From Populus alba (taxonomy: Eukaryota > Streptophyta > Magnoliopsida > Malpighiales > Salicaceae): a DNA stretch of 64,000 bases. Under the pieces are notes generated by a model. The model was not told the origin of the DNA and searched no databases. It saw nothing but the letters and a program-made list of their open reading frames with translations. The position numbers were made by a program, and so were the translations under genes. The stretch lies in assembly GCF_005239225.2 (NCBI RefSeq), contig NC_133284.1:29436339-29500338 (forward strand), read 5' to 3'. Positions within the stretch are counted from its first letter, which is position 1, and every line of letters starts with the position of its first letter. Positions 1 through 9,162 of the stretch are shown in pieces.

Positions 1-1722
1 TTACTTAGAACAAAAGCAATTCATCATGTAAACAAATCACAAAAGCTTGAAGTATCTTTTGGATTAGAAAATTCACACTGCAATCCAAAAGAAGGGCTTG
101 ACTACCCTCTTGGGGTTGGGGTATAAAATACTGTATAGAAAGGGAAAAAAGAACATCATTGGTGATGCACTATCCACGAAGAACAGTAGTGGAATTCCTG
201 TTAAGGATATCGGGGCCTTGGAAGCAATAACTAATGTACTACTTGCATGGTATGAAGATGTTCATGCATCTTATAAGGACTGCAAGTTGTAGGCCATTAT
301 CCTTAGTAAGTTGACTGGAGCAACAGGGGAATCCGACTATACTTATAAATAAGGAATCTTATGATACAAGGGCAGGATAATTGTGGGACAAGAGGGGAAT
401 CTCATTACCCCATTAGTGAAGTATGTACATGACTCCTATGTTGGGGGACATGCTGTCATTTAAAACACATATAAGGCTAAAAATGAACTTCTATCGGTTT
501 GGAATGAAAGCGATGGTGAAGCAGGCAATGGAAAAATACAATGTATGTAAGTAAGCCAAAGTGGAGAGGGTAGTTTATCCAGGGTTGTTGCATCCTTTAT
601 CAGTTCCTGGTGGTATGTGGGAGGCTATTTTCATGGACTTTATAGAAGGGTTACCAAGTTCAGAAGGAAGGAATGCTATTATGGTAGTGGTTGATAGGTT
701 CACTAAATATGGACATTTCATTGCACTTATTCATGCCTTCACAGCACAAGACATTGTGCAGCTGCTCCTAGATCATTTCTACAAGTTTCATGGATTACCG
801 GTAGTTATTGTCACTGATAGGGATAAAATCTTTACCAGTGTATTTTGGAAAGAATTATTCAAGAAGCTGGGGGTTTAGTTGTTAATGAGCATAACTTATC
901 ACCCACAAACGGATGGACAGACCGAGAGAGTGAACCAATGTTTAGAAACATATCTTTTATGCATGACCATGCATCAACTGAAATGATGGTTTCAATGGTT
1001 ATCCTTGGCGCAGTGGTGGTATAATTCCAGCTATCACTAAGCCTTGGGCATGAGTCCCTTTCAAGCTCTCTATGGTTATGCCCCTCCGCAAAGGGAGTGG
1101 TTGACGCAAGAGCCTACTCCAGTAGCTGCGGTGGAGGTGTTACAAAGGAGGGCAAACATGGATCACACTTTGAAGAAGCAGTTGGAAACAATAAGGCATA
1201 GAATGAAGCAACTGGCTAACAAGAATCGATCTGAGAGGGAATTTTCAGAGGGTGACTAGGTTTTTCTGAAGCTACAACCTTATAGGGAAAACAATGTTGC
1301 ATTAAGGAAGAATTTTAAGCTCAATCCCAGGTATTACAACCCTTATCAAATCAGCAAGAGGATTGGAATTGTGGCCTATGAGTTGAAGCTGCCAAAAGAA
1401 AGCTTGATACATTCAGTGTTCCATGTATCTTTACTTAAAAAAGGATTAGAGATGTAACAATCGTGTCTTCCAGGTTGCTAGTATCAGATAAGGAAGGGCG
1501 GATGCAGATTGTGCCTATAGCTATATTGGATAGGAAACTGATGAAGAAGGGTAATAGAGTAGTAATCGCAGTATTGGTTTAGTGGTCCAATCTTTATCCA
1601 GAAGACGCAACCTGGGAAGATCTTGAAGATCTCCAGAAGCAGTTCCTAGAATGCCTTACACCACTCATGACAGACATAACTAAGCATTCTTGTGGATAAG
1701 AATGCATTCAAGGGAGGAGTAT
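1..1722 (+). pseudogene. Decayed Ty3/gypsy chromovirus pol (RNase H end, integrase, chromodomain-like tail)
   Basis: Translated plus-strand pieces match the order of a plant Ty3/gypsy polyprotein. Residual RNase H sequence with a degenerate ADALS-type end lies at about 1-200. A worn zinc-binding segment lies at about 420-560. The integrase core at 561-960 shows a DFIEGLP aspartate, a TDRDKIF aspartate and a [12 protein letters not shown] glutamate region. A chromovirus C-terminus at about 1250-1660 has IHSVFHVSLLKK-like and chromodomain-like WSNLYPEDATWEDL segments. The reading frame is broken by in-frame stops near 552, 876, 984 and 1257 and again further on, so nothing is expressed as a full protein. 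The 5' part (gag, protease, reverse transcriptase) lies outside the window. Identification as gypsy is firm; the clade (chromovirus) is inferred from the tail. Confidence 0.85.
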
Positions 1723-1983
1723 TGTTATAACTAAGAAATAGTGTGTAACTAAGACGATTATCCTTAGATAGTTAATGGTGGGCAAGCGCAAGGCACGTGG
1801 GGAAATCATTAGGAATCAGTTGGAGTCAATTAGTAGTTAGAATAAGCCTGTAAAGCATGTTGAAAGGTATATAAGGATAGAGAGTTTACGTATAGGTTAC
1901 GAAAAGTAATAACAGAATCATTTCTCCTTTAAATCTCTGTTCTTCTCTTTGTTTCTTCATTTCTTGTTAAGCTAAGCTTAACA
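1723..1983 (+). repeat. 3' LTR of the decayed chromovirus
   Basis: The LTR opens with TGTTATAAC directly after a purine-rich tract (AGGGAGGAGTAT, 1711-1722) and closes with CTTAACA, giving TG...CA ends with short inverted termini. It contains a TATATAA box at 1868-1874 and a pyrimidine-rich stretch before the 3' end. The length of 261 bp is short but usual for some plant gypsy families. The partner 5' LTR is outside the window, so the target duplication cannot be checked. Confidence 0.75.
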
Positions 1984-2130
1984 ATCATCCTGGATATAGA
2001 GAAGGCACTGTATTAAAAAGGTTGTCTCGAGTCAAAAGTTTTTAAATTATACATTCAAGATAATCCCGCCAAGCAGATTTGACCGAAAGGCTGCCTTATC
2101 TAGAACAACCTTTGGAGAGTAAAAGATTAA

Positions 2131-2531
2131 TGACGCGGGACAACAAATAAAAAGAATTAAAGCAAGAAAAGAAAGAAGCTTTAGAGAAAGAAAGAAGCTA
2201 AAGAAGAGGAAGAAAGGGGATTGGAGATCTGCAAAGTCTATAATTTTTCATTAATCATCAAAAGTCCCTTAACATTTAGAAAAGTGAGATAAATACTAAA
2301 ACCCTAATTAGAACAATCGTTTGGGCTTATGGCCCGCTAAATAAAATCCTCAACAATAATTAAATCAAACCCAACAAATAAAACTAAATTAATAAACCTT
2401 AACTAAAAGTTCATATAAATTAAACCCAAAAACATAAGTTAAAGCCCAATTTCTCAATGGTTTGGGCTATCCTCCATCGTCTATGATCATACGCGTGCGT
2501 AAATAATATTTTTGGTTCGGTGTCCCCATCA
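2131..2531 (-). repeat. 3' LTR of the gag-only element
   Basis: In minus-strand reading it begins TGATGGGGACA and ends TGTCCCGCGTCA, so it has TG...CA ends and short inverted termini. The adjacent inner bases on the minus strand (AACCCCGGGAGAAT, 2532-2545) are the polypurine tract. Compared with the other LTR it carries an 8-bp insertion near 2236-2245 and a few substitutions, including GC for AT at 2135-2136. Confidence 0.92.
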
Positions 2532-2754
2532 ATTCTCCCGGGGTTGGAAGAACTCGACCCCGTCGAGTATAGGTCAAGGCAGCTCCGATAATGCTCTCAA
2601 AGATAAGGATCAAGCTGTTGCGATGTCTCTCTGATAATTCAAGTATAATCTGAATCTGGTCGTTGAGCCCATATACTGGGATTTGCTGAAGTTCACCATC
2701 CCTGGTAAAAACAACTTGTGCATTCAAAGTAGCATTAATATGTTCCTTTTGTGC

Positions 2755-4566
2755 CTAAGATATGGATAATGAGGTAGGGGTATCAAAAGAGGCATCAGGG
2801 GTAGGCTGTATTTTATAAATACTGAGGTCTTTCATGTTCAAAGTAGAGTTAATATCAAAGTTTAATGGCAATTTAATGACATAGTTATTTGATTTAATCA
2901 TTTGCAACACTTTGAATGGTCTAGCACTACTTACTTGCAATTTATAATCAGTTTCCAAAGGACACCGTTCAGGTCTAATTTGTATCATGAAATAATCTCT
3001 AACATTAAGTGCATCATGATATTTAAGTAAGTCAGCTCGAAATTTGTATTGTTCATTACTTGCTTGAATTTGTTTCATGATCTCAATATGCAAATTATGA
3101 ACCCTACATGGTAATGACTCGGCTGATTTAAACATCTTATTGTGAGGAGATATGGGAAGGTGTTCTATCGGCTCCTCAGGTTTGTAACTATAAACACTAA
3201 ATGATTGAGGGTGTGGAATGAGACAAACATTGTTTGAAACTTGTGTAGATATGGTATGGACACAATCAAGTAAACTAGGATTATCTTCATCTTCCTCATA
3301 ACGTGCATGTGGTAAGGGGTCAAGAAGCTCAACATGTTGCTCTAAAATTATGATGTGCTGGACACCAAGAATGTGGGGTGAGGAATCAGATAATTCAGAA
3401 GGACTAATATCATTAAACTCCTCTAAGACCATACTTATCTCTATAGGTGATTCCACTGAAGAGTTCCTTAAAATTTCCTCCACCATTAAAGCAGACATAT
3501 CAGACTCTTTCTTAACCTTAACCTCAAGCTCATTTGGGCTCATTGTGTTAAGTCCCTCTTCTTGCACATCCTCGTCATCTAGGTCACTAAAATCCTCAAG
3601 ATCAGGCTCATACACTTCAACAATACAATATTCCTCTTTACCTAGATCATTATATTTTTGGATGACTAAAGGTTTAGAGGTACAATCTAAAGAGATATGA
3701 CCAAAACCTAGACAATTAGTACACTTAACCATAGAACTCACCTTAGACACTTCATTAACAACTCGTTTGCCTTTATCTTTCTTGTAAAGTTGTGAGTTAC
3801 TAGGATTAGGTCTGTGGGGTGGAGCAACTAACAAAGAATCACTACTTCTGAATTGGGACCTAATAGGGATACTATAAGAGTCCTGATGATTTTTCCACTG
3901 ATTCTTTATGACCAACTTGTAGTCTTTAACTAAGGTATAAGCTTGGTTAAGGGTAGATACACCTTGAAATACAACTTCTTTTCTAAGATCATCATTTAAG
4001 CCTCTACAAAATCTATGCAAAGTCATGGCTTCACTCTCTTTTATGGCACATCTAATCATATAATCATTAAACTGCGTTATATACTCATTGATAGACTTAT
4101 TCCCTTGTCTTAGATTGTTCCATTGGTCTAAGAGTTTATTCCTATAAGATTGAGGTAGGTATTTTTCCTGAAATTTTTGTTTCATTTTAATCCAATCAGT
4201 TATAGGAGGTTTACCTCTCATCTCTAAGCAATCCTCAACATCTCTCCAATAAATTTTGACTTCATCAATGAGCATCATCTTAGCAAATCTAACTTTCCTA
4301 TTATCAGACAAGTTATGCCACTCAAAGAATCGATTCATATCACGAATCCACATATCAAATATCCAAGGGTCATGACGACCATCAAAAGTGGGGGGTTTTA
4401 TTTTGTTAGGATTCAAGACTTGCTCATCAAAATCATTATGTTTAGAGTAACCTAAATGATAGTCATACTGGTGGCGCTCAGAGTGAACTTGTCCATAATG
4501 ATTGTTCTTGTGATATTCATTAGTCTTGGAGTGCCGGGGCTCAATTCTTTTAAACATGTTGATCAT
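2755..4566 (-). CDS. Retrotransposon gag polyprotein fused to an integrase C-terminal remnant
   Basis: This 603-aa intact ORF starts at an ATG. Residues about 57-200 match the Retrotrans_gag capsid-like domain (PPTFDGRHDPW, WNNLRQGNKSINEYITQF, FCRGLNDDLRKEVV). A CCHC zinc knuckle follows at C282, C285, H290, C295, with a basic segment before it and an acidic region (310-360) after it. Residues about 507-585 look like the C-terminal tail of gypsy integrase (an ARPFKVLQMIKSNNYVIKLP segment, then a STLNMKDLSIY segment). The usual 3 kb of protease, reverse transcriptase, RNase H and integrase core between these parts is missing with the frame kept. It would make structural Gag that packages RNA in cytoplasmic particles but no enzymes. 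Gag identity is strong; the tail assignment is good but made by eye. Confidence 0.85.
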   Translation of the reverse strand: MINMFKRIEPRHSKTNEYHKNNHYGQVHSERHQYDYHLGYSKHNDFDEQVLNPNKIKPPTFDGRHDPWIFDMWIRDMNRFFEWHNLSDNRKVRFAKMMLIDEVKIYWRDVEDCLEMRGKPPITDWIKMKQKFQEKYLPQSYRNKLLDQWNNLRQGNKSINEYITQFNDYMIRCAIKESEAMTLHRFCRGLNDDLRKEVVFQGVSTLNQAYTLVKDYKLVIKNQWKNHQDSYSIPIRSQFRSSDSLLVAPPHRPNPSNSQLYKKDKGKRVVNEVSKVSSMVKCTNCLGFGHISLDCTSKPLVIQKYNDLGKEEYCIVEVYEPDLEDFSDLDDEDVQEEGLNTMSPNELEVKVKKESDMSALMVEEILRNSSVESPIEISMVLEEFNDISPSELSDSSPHILGVQHIIILEQHVELLDPLPHARYEEDEDNPSLLDCVHTISTQVSNNVCLIPHPQSFSVYSYKPEEPIEHLPISPHNKMFKSAESLPCRVHNLHIEIMKQIQASNEQYKFRADLLKYHDALNVRDYFMIQIRPERCPLETDYKLQVSSARPFKVLQMIKSNNYVIKLPLNFDINSTLNMKDLSIYKIQPTPDASFDTPTSLSIS

Positions 4567-6203
4567 CTAAGTTTGTAGTTCCCTTTAAATGGTCATTAGA
4601 GCATCACTAAAGGTTGAGTCTACAGTAAGTGTAAACCTAAGCTTGGACACTAGATGATCATACACAAAAGCATGCAACACTCACTTAGAAATGAAATTGA
4701 GATCACGAATAGTTCTTGCAAGTAAAATCACAATACAAAAATAAAGCTAACCTTTTTTTTTTATATGAAGATTAATCAAGAACAAATTATGCCAGGAAAA
4801 TTATAAGCACGCAATGCTAGACCTTTTAAATGTAAATGATTAATCAAATAATGGTCACAACTTTTACTAGCTTCAGCAAACTCAACGGATAAAATACAAG
4901 ATGAGATTTTTTTTTTTAGGCACAAAAGTAATATTAATGATAATTTTGAATACCAAGTACAATACCAAAATAGTAAAATCAACAAATTAAAAGTAGAGAA
5001 ATTTACCGACCAAGATTCAAATCGTTGAATTCTATCACGGATGGACCTCTTTGGATCATGCAAGTTGTTGTTGATGTCGTCGTGATTTCCTGAATGACTT
5101 ACTCTTGATGCTTTCACTTTTCCTCTTCGTTTTTTTTTTCCTCTTTTTTTTTTTTTTCTACTGTCACTTTTTATATATATATATATATATATAAAGCAAT
5201 ATAAAACAAAGTTACAAAACCAAAGAAAGGGAATAATAATAATAATAAATTAACTAATAAACAAATGAGTTCTTAAACCCATGATTTGGGTTTCTGTGAC
5301 AACTCCATGATAAAAGACTTAATCTCGTGGTGATGGAGATGTTGTGAAGGAGCTGGTGGCCGCAGAGAGAGTAGAGAGAGTGGCGTGGCATAGCTGTGTA
5401 GATTAATGCTTGCTGCTGGTGTTGAATTTAGCTGCTGGAGAAGACGATCTGATATGGCTGCTGGTTTGATCCGTTGAACTACTGTGATGGCATGGCATGG
5501 CGGAGGCGTTGGAGGGGAAGTGCTGGACTGGATCTATGGTGGTTACAGCGTGGCTGATTACGTGACAGTATTTGCTGACTTGGCGCTGACTAGGCTGATG
5601 ACGTGTCAAGGTTAATTATTTTTCCTCGGGGGCTTCTGTTTCCTTGCTTCCTTACCTTTCGTAATTCGTAGTTACAGCTGACAGCGATGGCGCAAAAGAA
5701 CTTGTATTTGTGATTTTGCTTGGGATCGGCGGTGCGAGGAAAGGAGTTGTGGTGTCACTGCAGGATGTCGGGTCTGTTTCTGCGTGGATCTGTTGTTGCT
5801 GCTAAGGGCGACGACACTATGGACCAAGGCAGATGAAGATCTGTTGCGCTGCTTGGTCTGTGAACCACAAATCAGTGATGGCTGTGATGGGTTTTGTGGG
5901 TGGCTGGTGGATGAGTTGTTATAGATCCTGATCTGTTGCGGTGGAGGCGCTGCGGGGGCTGTTGTGGAGGCCAATCTGTTTAGGAAGATGAACAATTTTG
6001 ACGATGAACAGTGTAAAATGTTGATTGCGGGCTGTTTGCTGGTGGAGACGATGAACAGTGTCGACCGATGAATAGTAATTTTCGATTAACAGAAACTTTT
6101 TTTTTTATCGGAACAGTAGTTGTTTTCTGATTTTTTTTTCAGATTAATCTAGGGTTAAACATAAACACATAGATCATTTAATTGTAAGAACAATTAAAAG
6201 TCG
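4567..6203 (-). other. Leader (untranslated) region of the gag-only element
   Basis: The stretch between the primer-binding site and gag has no long ORF that I trust. It holds short T-runs, a (TA)n microsatellite at 5172-5193, a GC-richer stretch at about 5330-6000 with many TGCTG/GTGGTG triplets, and two nearby copies of a GATGAACAGTG motif (6003-6013 and 6049-6059). Packaging signals would be expected here but cannot be seen directly. Confidence 0.6.
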
Positions 6204-6216
6204 TGCTCTGATACCA
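6204..6216 (-). other. Primer-binding site (initiator Met tRNA)
   Basis: The minus-strand sequence TGGTATCAGAGCA is the standard plant LTR-retrotransposon site complementary to the 3' end of tRNA-iMet. It begins four bases inside the 5' LTR border. Confidence 0.93.
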
Positions 6217-6220
6217 AATT

Positions 6221-6613
6221 TGACATGGGACAACAAATAAAAAGAATTAAAGCAAGAAAAGAAAGAAGCTTTAGAGAAAGAAAGAAGCTAAAGAAGAGGA
6301 AGAAAGGGGATTGGAGATCTGCAAAGGTTTCATTAATCATCAAAAGTCTCTTAACATTTAGAAAAGTGAGATAAATACTAAAACCCTAATTAGAACAATC
6401 GTTTGGGCTTATGGCCCGCTAAATAAAATCCTCAACAATAATTAAATCAAACCCAACAAATAAAACTAAATTAATAAACCTTAACTAAAAGTTCATATAA
6501 ATTAAACCCAAAAACATAAGTTAAAGCCCAATTTCTCAATGGTTTGGGCTATCCTCCATCGTCTATGATCATACGCGTGCGTAAATAATATTTTCAGTTC
6601 GGTGTCCCCATCA
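6221..6613 (-). repeat. 5' LTR of the gag-only element
   Basis: This 393-bp copy is nearly identical to 2131-2531 and lies next to the tRNA-iMet primer-binding site. The 3 bp at its outer edge (TCA) are followed by the target duplication ATTAA. Confidence 0.92.
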
Positions 6614-6618
6614 ATTAA

Positions 6619-8018
6619 ACTATATAACACAAAAATAAAGAAGACAACAACAAGAAAGAAAAAGTTTGACATATTAGGTTAGCACACCGAAAACCTTAAC
6701 TTGAATTTTTATTTTTGAAAAGTTTGATATGTTCAGTTTCTATAGAATGTTTATAACTTTTTCAACAAATCAAAAAACCAACCTTAATAAAAAAAAATCA
6801 AAATTTCTAAACAAAAAAATAATAATAACAAAATAGACTTGAATATATTTGATATTGTTTAATTTAAGGGTTTCTAGAAGGGGATGTCAAGAAATTTGAG
6901 GAAAGTTATGGTTTTCATTGTCAAACTAAATTAGGTGATCAGATTATTTTTTTTTAATTTAATTCTGTTTCATTGATTTATAAATATATTTGATAAGTTA
7001 TTTGCATGATCTATTGATGATAAATGTATATAAGCATGACTGTAACTTATGACAATCTTCGTCTAGCTGCTCATAACCTTAATTTTTATTTTTATTTTCA
7101 TTTTTGGCCTGGTTACATCAGTAACTTAGACCTTATAGTACAGACACTCTGATCGAGAGAAAGCCCTCCCAGAAAGAGCTTGGAAAATTGATGATATTCT
7201 GGCATAGCAGTGTTGTCTTTCAACTCTTCTTTAAAGACAATGGCTCAGGTGGCCCTACTCCGTGAATATTATTTAGTTTGTCACACTTTTCTTGATGGTA
7301 CTTTCTATATTCACGCCTAAACTTTGGATATCATTGTCTATATTTCATTTAACAAGATTTCATTGCCCCCACTACTCACCTATCTTATATTTGTAATGTT
7401 GCAGAAGAGTATCTTGCTTTTTCTGTCACTAGATTCACATGCCTTCCATGAAGAAATTCAAATCTACATTATTGCTTACTCATTTAGAATGTGTGTCCAT
7501 GTTTTCTTCCTGTACAGAAATGAACAAGGAGAATCTGACATACCTACCTCCTATTATTTAGAGGACGGGTGCTGGCGTCCTTGATGATTATAAAGCAATC
7601 ACCTTGCTGTGTACTGTTTCATTTCAGAGCTTTTCTGCTTGCATTTCACAGCAGCAGTCCTCACGACTGTGCAACCTGGACTGGTGCCTTGGAACGGAAC
7701 TTGCAAGAAAGAGTCAAGATTCCCGATTATTTGAATGCTTTGCTAGGTTCCTTTCATATTCGATTTCTTGTGATTGAAGTAAGAATGCACAAGCAATCAT
7801 GCCTTTCTTTCTCAACCATATCTTTTCCTACCCTTAAAAGGCTCAAGCCATTTACCTTTTTCATACTGTTCTAGAGTTCTTTTCTTTTCTTTTTTTCTTT
7901 CCTTCACTCTTTTATCTTCCTTTTCTACATTTTAAAACTATCAACTATTTCCAATCCGGAGAGCACATTAAGCTTTCACAAATGTTTTGATGCATCTTCC
8001 AACCATCCTCCCTCCCCC
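6619..8018. other. Intergenic region, no gene recognised
   Basis: The first 500 bases are AT-rich. From about 7130 to 7760 the base composition is more gene-like and short ORFs occur (7324-7584 and 7569-7874, plus), but none shows a known domain. This may be an upstream leader or promoter of the small gene at 8019, or an old gene remnant. Confidence 0.4.
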
Positions 8019-8405
8019 ATGAAGAGACCAGCTGTGAACATGTCAGCAAGGATTAATCAAGTGAAATACAAACCTACTGGTATCAACCAGAACGCAATAT
8101 CCATCAGGCGAAACTCTGGTAACAGAGTTTCTGGGAATAGATGGCTCGGTCGAAGTTGTGGATTCAGGCTCGTGAAGAGATCAATAATGTCACCGGCGGT
8201 ATTTCTCAAGCATCTCGGTGGGAAGGTAGCCAAAGCTCTGCGTTTGGAGAGGCGGCCTTCACCTGGAGTTTCTTCTTCAGGAAGATCAAGACCATCTGTA
8301 GCTCCTGTTGATGCTCACAGAGCTGAAGCCATAGAAGATTGCATTGAGTTCATCAACTCTGCTTCTTTGTCTAGGTCAAATTCCGTTACTGCAAATCCTT
8401 GTTAG
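8019..8405 (+). CDS. Small basic plant-specific protein, JOSEPHIN-like (JOSL) type
   Basis: This 128-aa, strongly basic protein comes from a single uninterrupted ORF that starts at ATG 8019 after a CT-rich leader. No membrane segment or signal peptide is visible. The recognisable core is MSPAVFLKHLGGKVAKALRL (about residues 57-76), followed by a Ser/Pro-rich linker and a C-terminal block HRAEAIEDCIEFINSASLSR at about 100-120. This architecture resembles a short plant family annotated as JOSEPHIN-like in Arabidopsis. The Josephin deubiquitinase catalytic triad is not evident, so no enzymatic role is claimed. Its position on the same side of a PHT4;1 gene as in Arabidopsis (At2g29640/At2g29650, from memory) supports the match. 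Function unknown. Confidence 0.6.
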   Translation: MKRPAVNMSARINQVKYKPTGINQNAISIRRNSGNRVSGNRWLGRSCGFRLVKRSIMSPAVFLKHLGGKVAKALRLERRPSPGVSSSGRSRPSVAPVDAHRAEAIEDCIEFINSASLSRSNSVTANPC

Positions 8406-8930
8406 ATTATTGTTACAGTCAACTAAACGGCCATAAAACTTTTGTTGTACGCCCTTCACGAAAATGAGAAGAGAGAATAAACAATGTAAACTCCATTTAA
8501 CTTTGATATGAAGGAAATCCTGCAAGAGTCTCAGTTCACAAATTCTACTAATATCAATCCTGACTAGCTGCATAACTTACGCTCTCCATTTAGCCAGGCA
8601 TCAACGGAGAAACCAATTTTATCGATCCATTGGACAAGCAGATTGTTACCATAAGGTCAGGTAAGCAGTATTACGGTAGAGAGGCAAAGAAATTTGACAT
8701 GGTTCGAGTATTCATGCATTTCCCTGGAAGTACAGTTGATCATGTGCGAGTGATTGGTCAAAATATGCAGCTCGTTGCATATTAGCATTACTGCAGAAGT
8801 TAGAGCAAGATTATCAAGTGGGCAGGCATGAATTAACTCAGCGAAATCTGCAGATATTGAGCTTTCAAGAAAGTGGATTGTTCAACTAGCTTTGTTGATC
8901 CAAATCACCTTTCTTTTTATTTGGTCAGTC
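8406..8930 (+). other. 3' flank of the JOSL-like gene with an unassigned open stretch
   Basis: A frame without ATG is open from 8594 to the TAG at 8783-8785. It follows a TTTAG that could be a splice acceptor, and its roughly 63 codons include DKQIVTIRSGKQYYG and FDMVRVFMHFPGS. I do not recognise the peptide. It could be a terminal exon, an exon remnant or chance. Confidence 0.25.
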
Positions 8931-8944
8931 ATTTCTAGAGTCTG

Positions 8945-9148
8945 TTTTTTTTTTTTTTTTTGATTTATGTGGGTGTCCGGACTAGCTTGCGCACACCACG
9001 ACTAATCTCACGGCTCACTGAACATCCTGCAAACCCAGTGAGAATGTAAGGCACCGCGAGGGTGACAGGCGTGCACAATGAGGTTTAAATCCAGGATGCA
9101 GAGGAAGGGAACAAGTCCCTTCAACCGCTGAGCCAAGACCTCAAGTGT
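8945..9148 (-). mobile_element. tRNA-derived SINE with target duplication
   Basis: The minus-strand element is about 204 bp and ends in an A-tail (the T-run at 8945-8962 on the plus strand). Near its 5' end it has a pol III A-box-like TGGCTCAGCGGT (9124-9135), and about 35 bp further in a worn B box, GGATTTAAACC (9082-9092). A 14-bp direct repeat ATTTCTARAGTCTG flanks it (8931-8944 and 9149-9162, one mismatch). The layout matches the SINE families known from Salicaceae. A worn B box suggests this copy is no longer transcribed. Confidence 0.85.
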
Positions 9149-9162
9149 ATTTCTAAAGTCTG

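Larger units (their letters stand above)
2131..6613 (-). mobile_element. Non-autonomous LTR retrotransposon (gag plus integrase-tail remnant), complete with TSD
   Basis: Two long direct repeats (2131-2531 and 6221-6613) bound the element, and the pentamer ATTAA flanks it on both sides (2126-2130 and 6614-6618). Read on the minus strand the order is 5' LTR, a primer-binding site TGGTATCAGAGCA matching the initiator-Met tRNA 3' end (6204-6216), a roughly 1.6-kb leader (4567-6203), one 603-codon ORF, a polypurine tract and the 3' LTR. No protease, reverse transcriptase or RNase H coding sequence is present, so movement would need enzymes from a relative. The LTRs differ by only about half a dozen substitutions and one 8-bp indel, which suggests a recent insertion. 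It sits 147 bp downstream of the older gypsy LTR. Confidence 0.92.

Noticed and set aside
3350..3700. 116-codon plus-strand ORF
   Set aside because: Antisense shadow of the gag ORF with a Ser-rich composition.
7324..7874. Two short plus-strand ORFs before the JOSL-like gene
   Set aside because: No domain, start context or homology by eye; treated as intergenic or leader.
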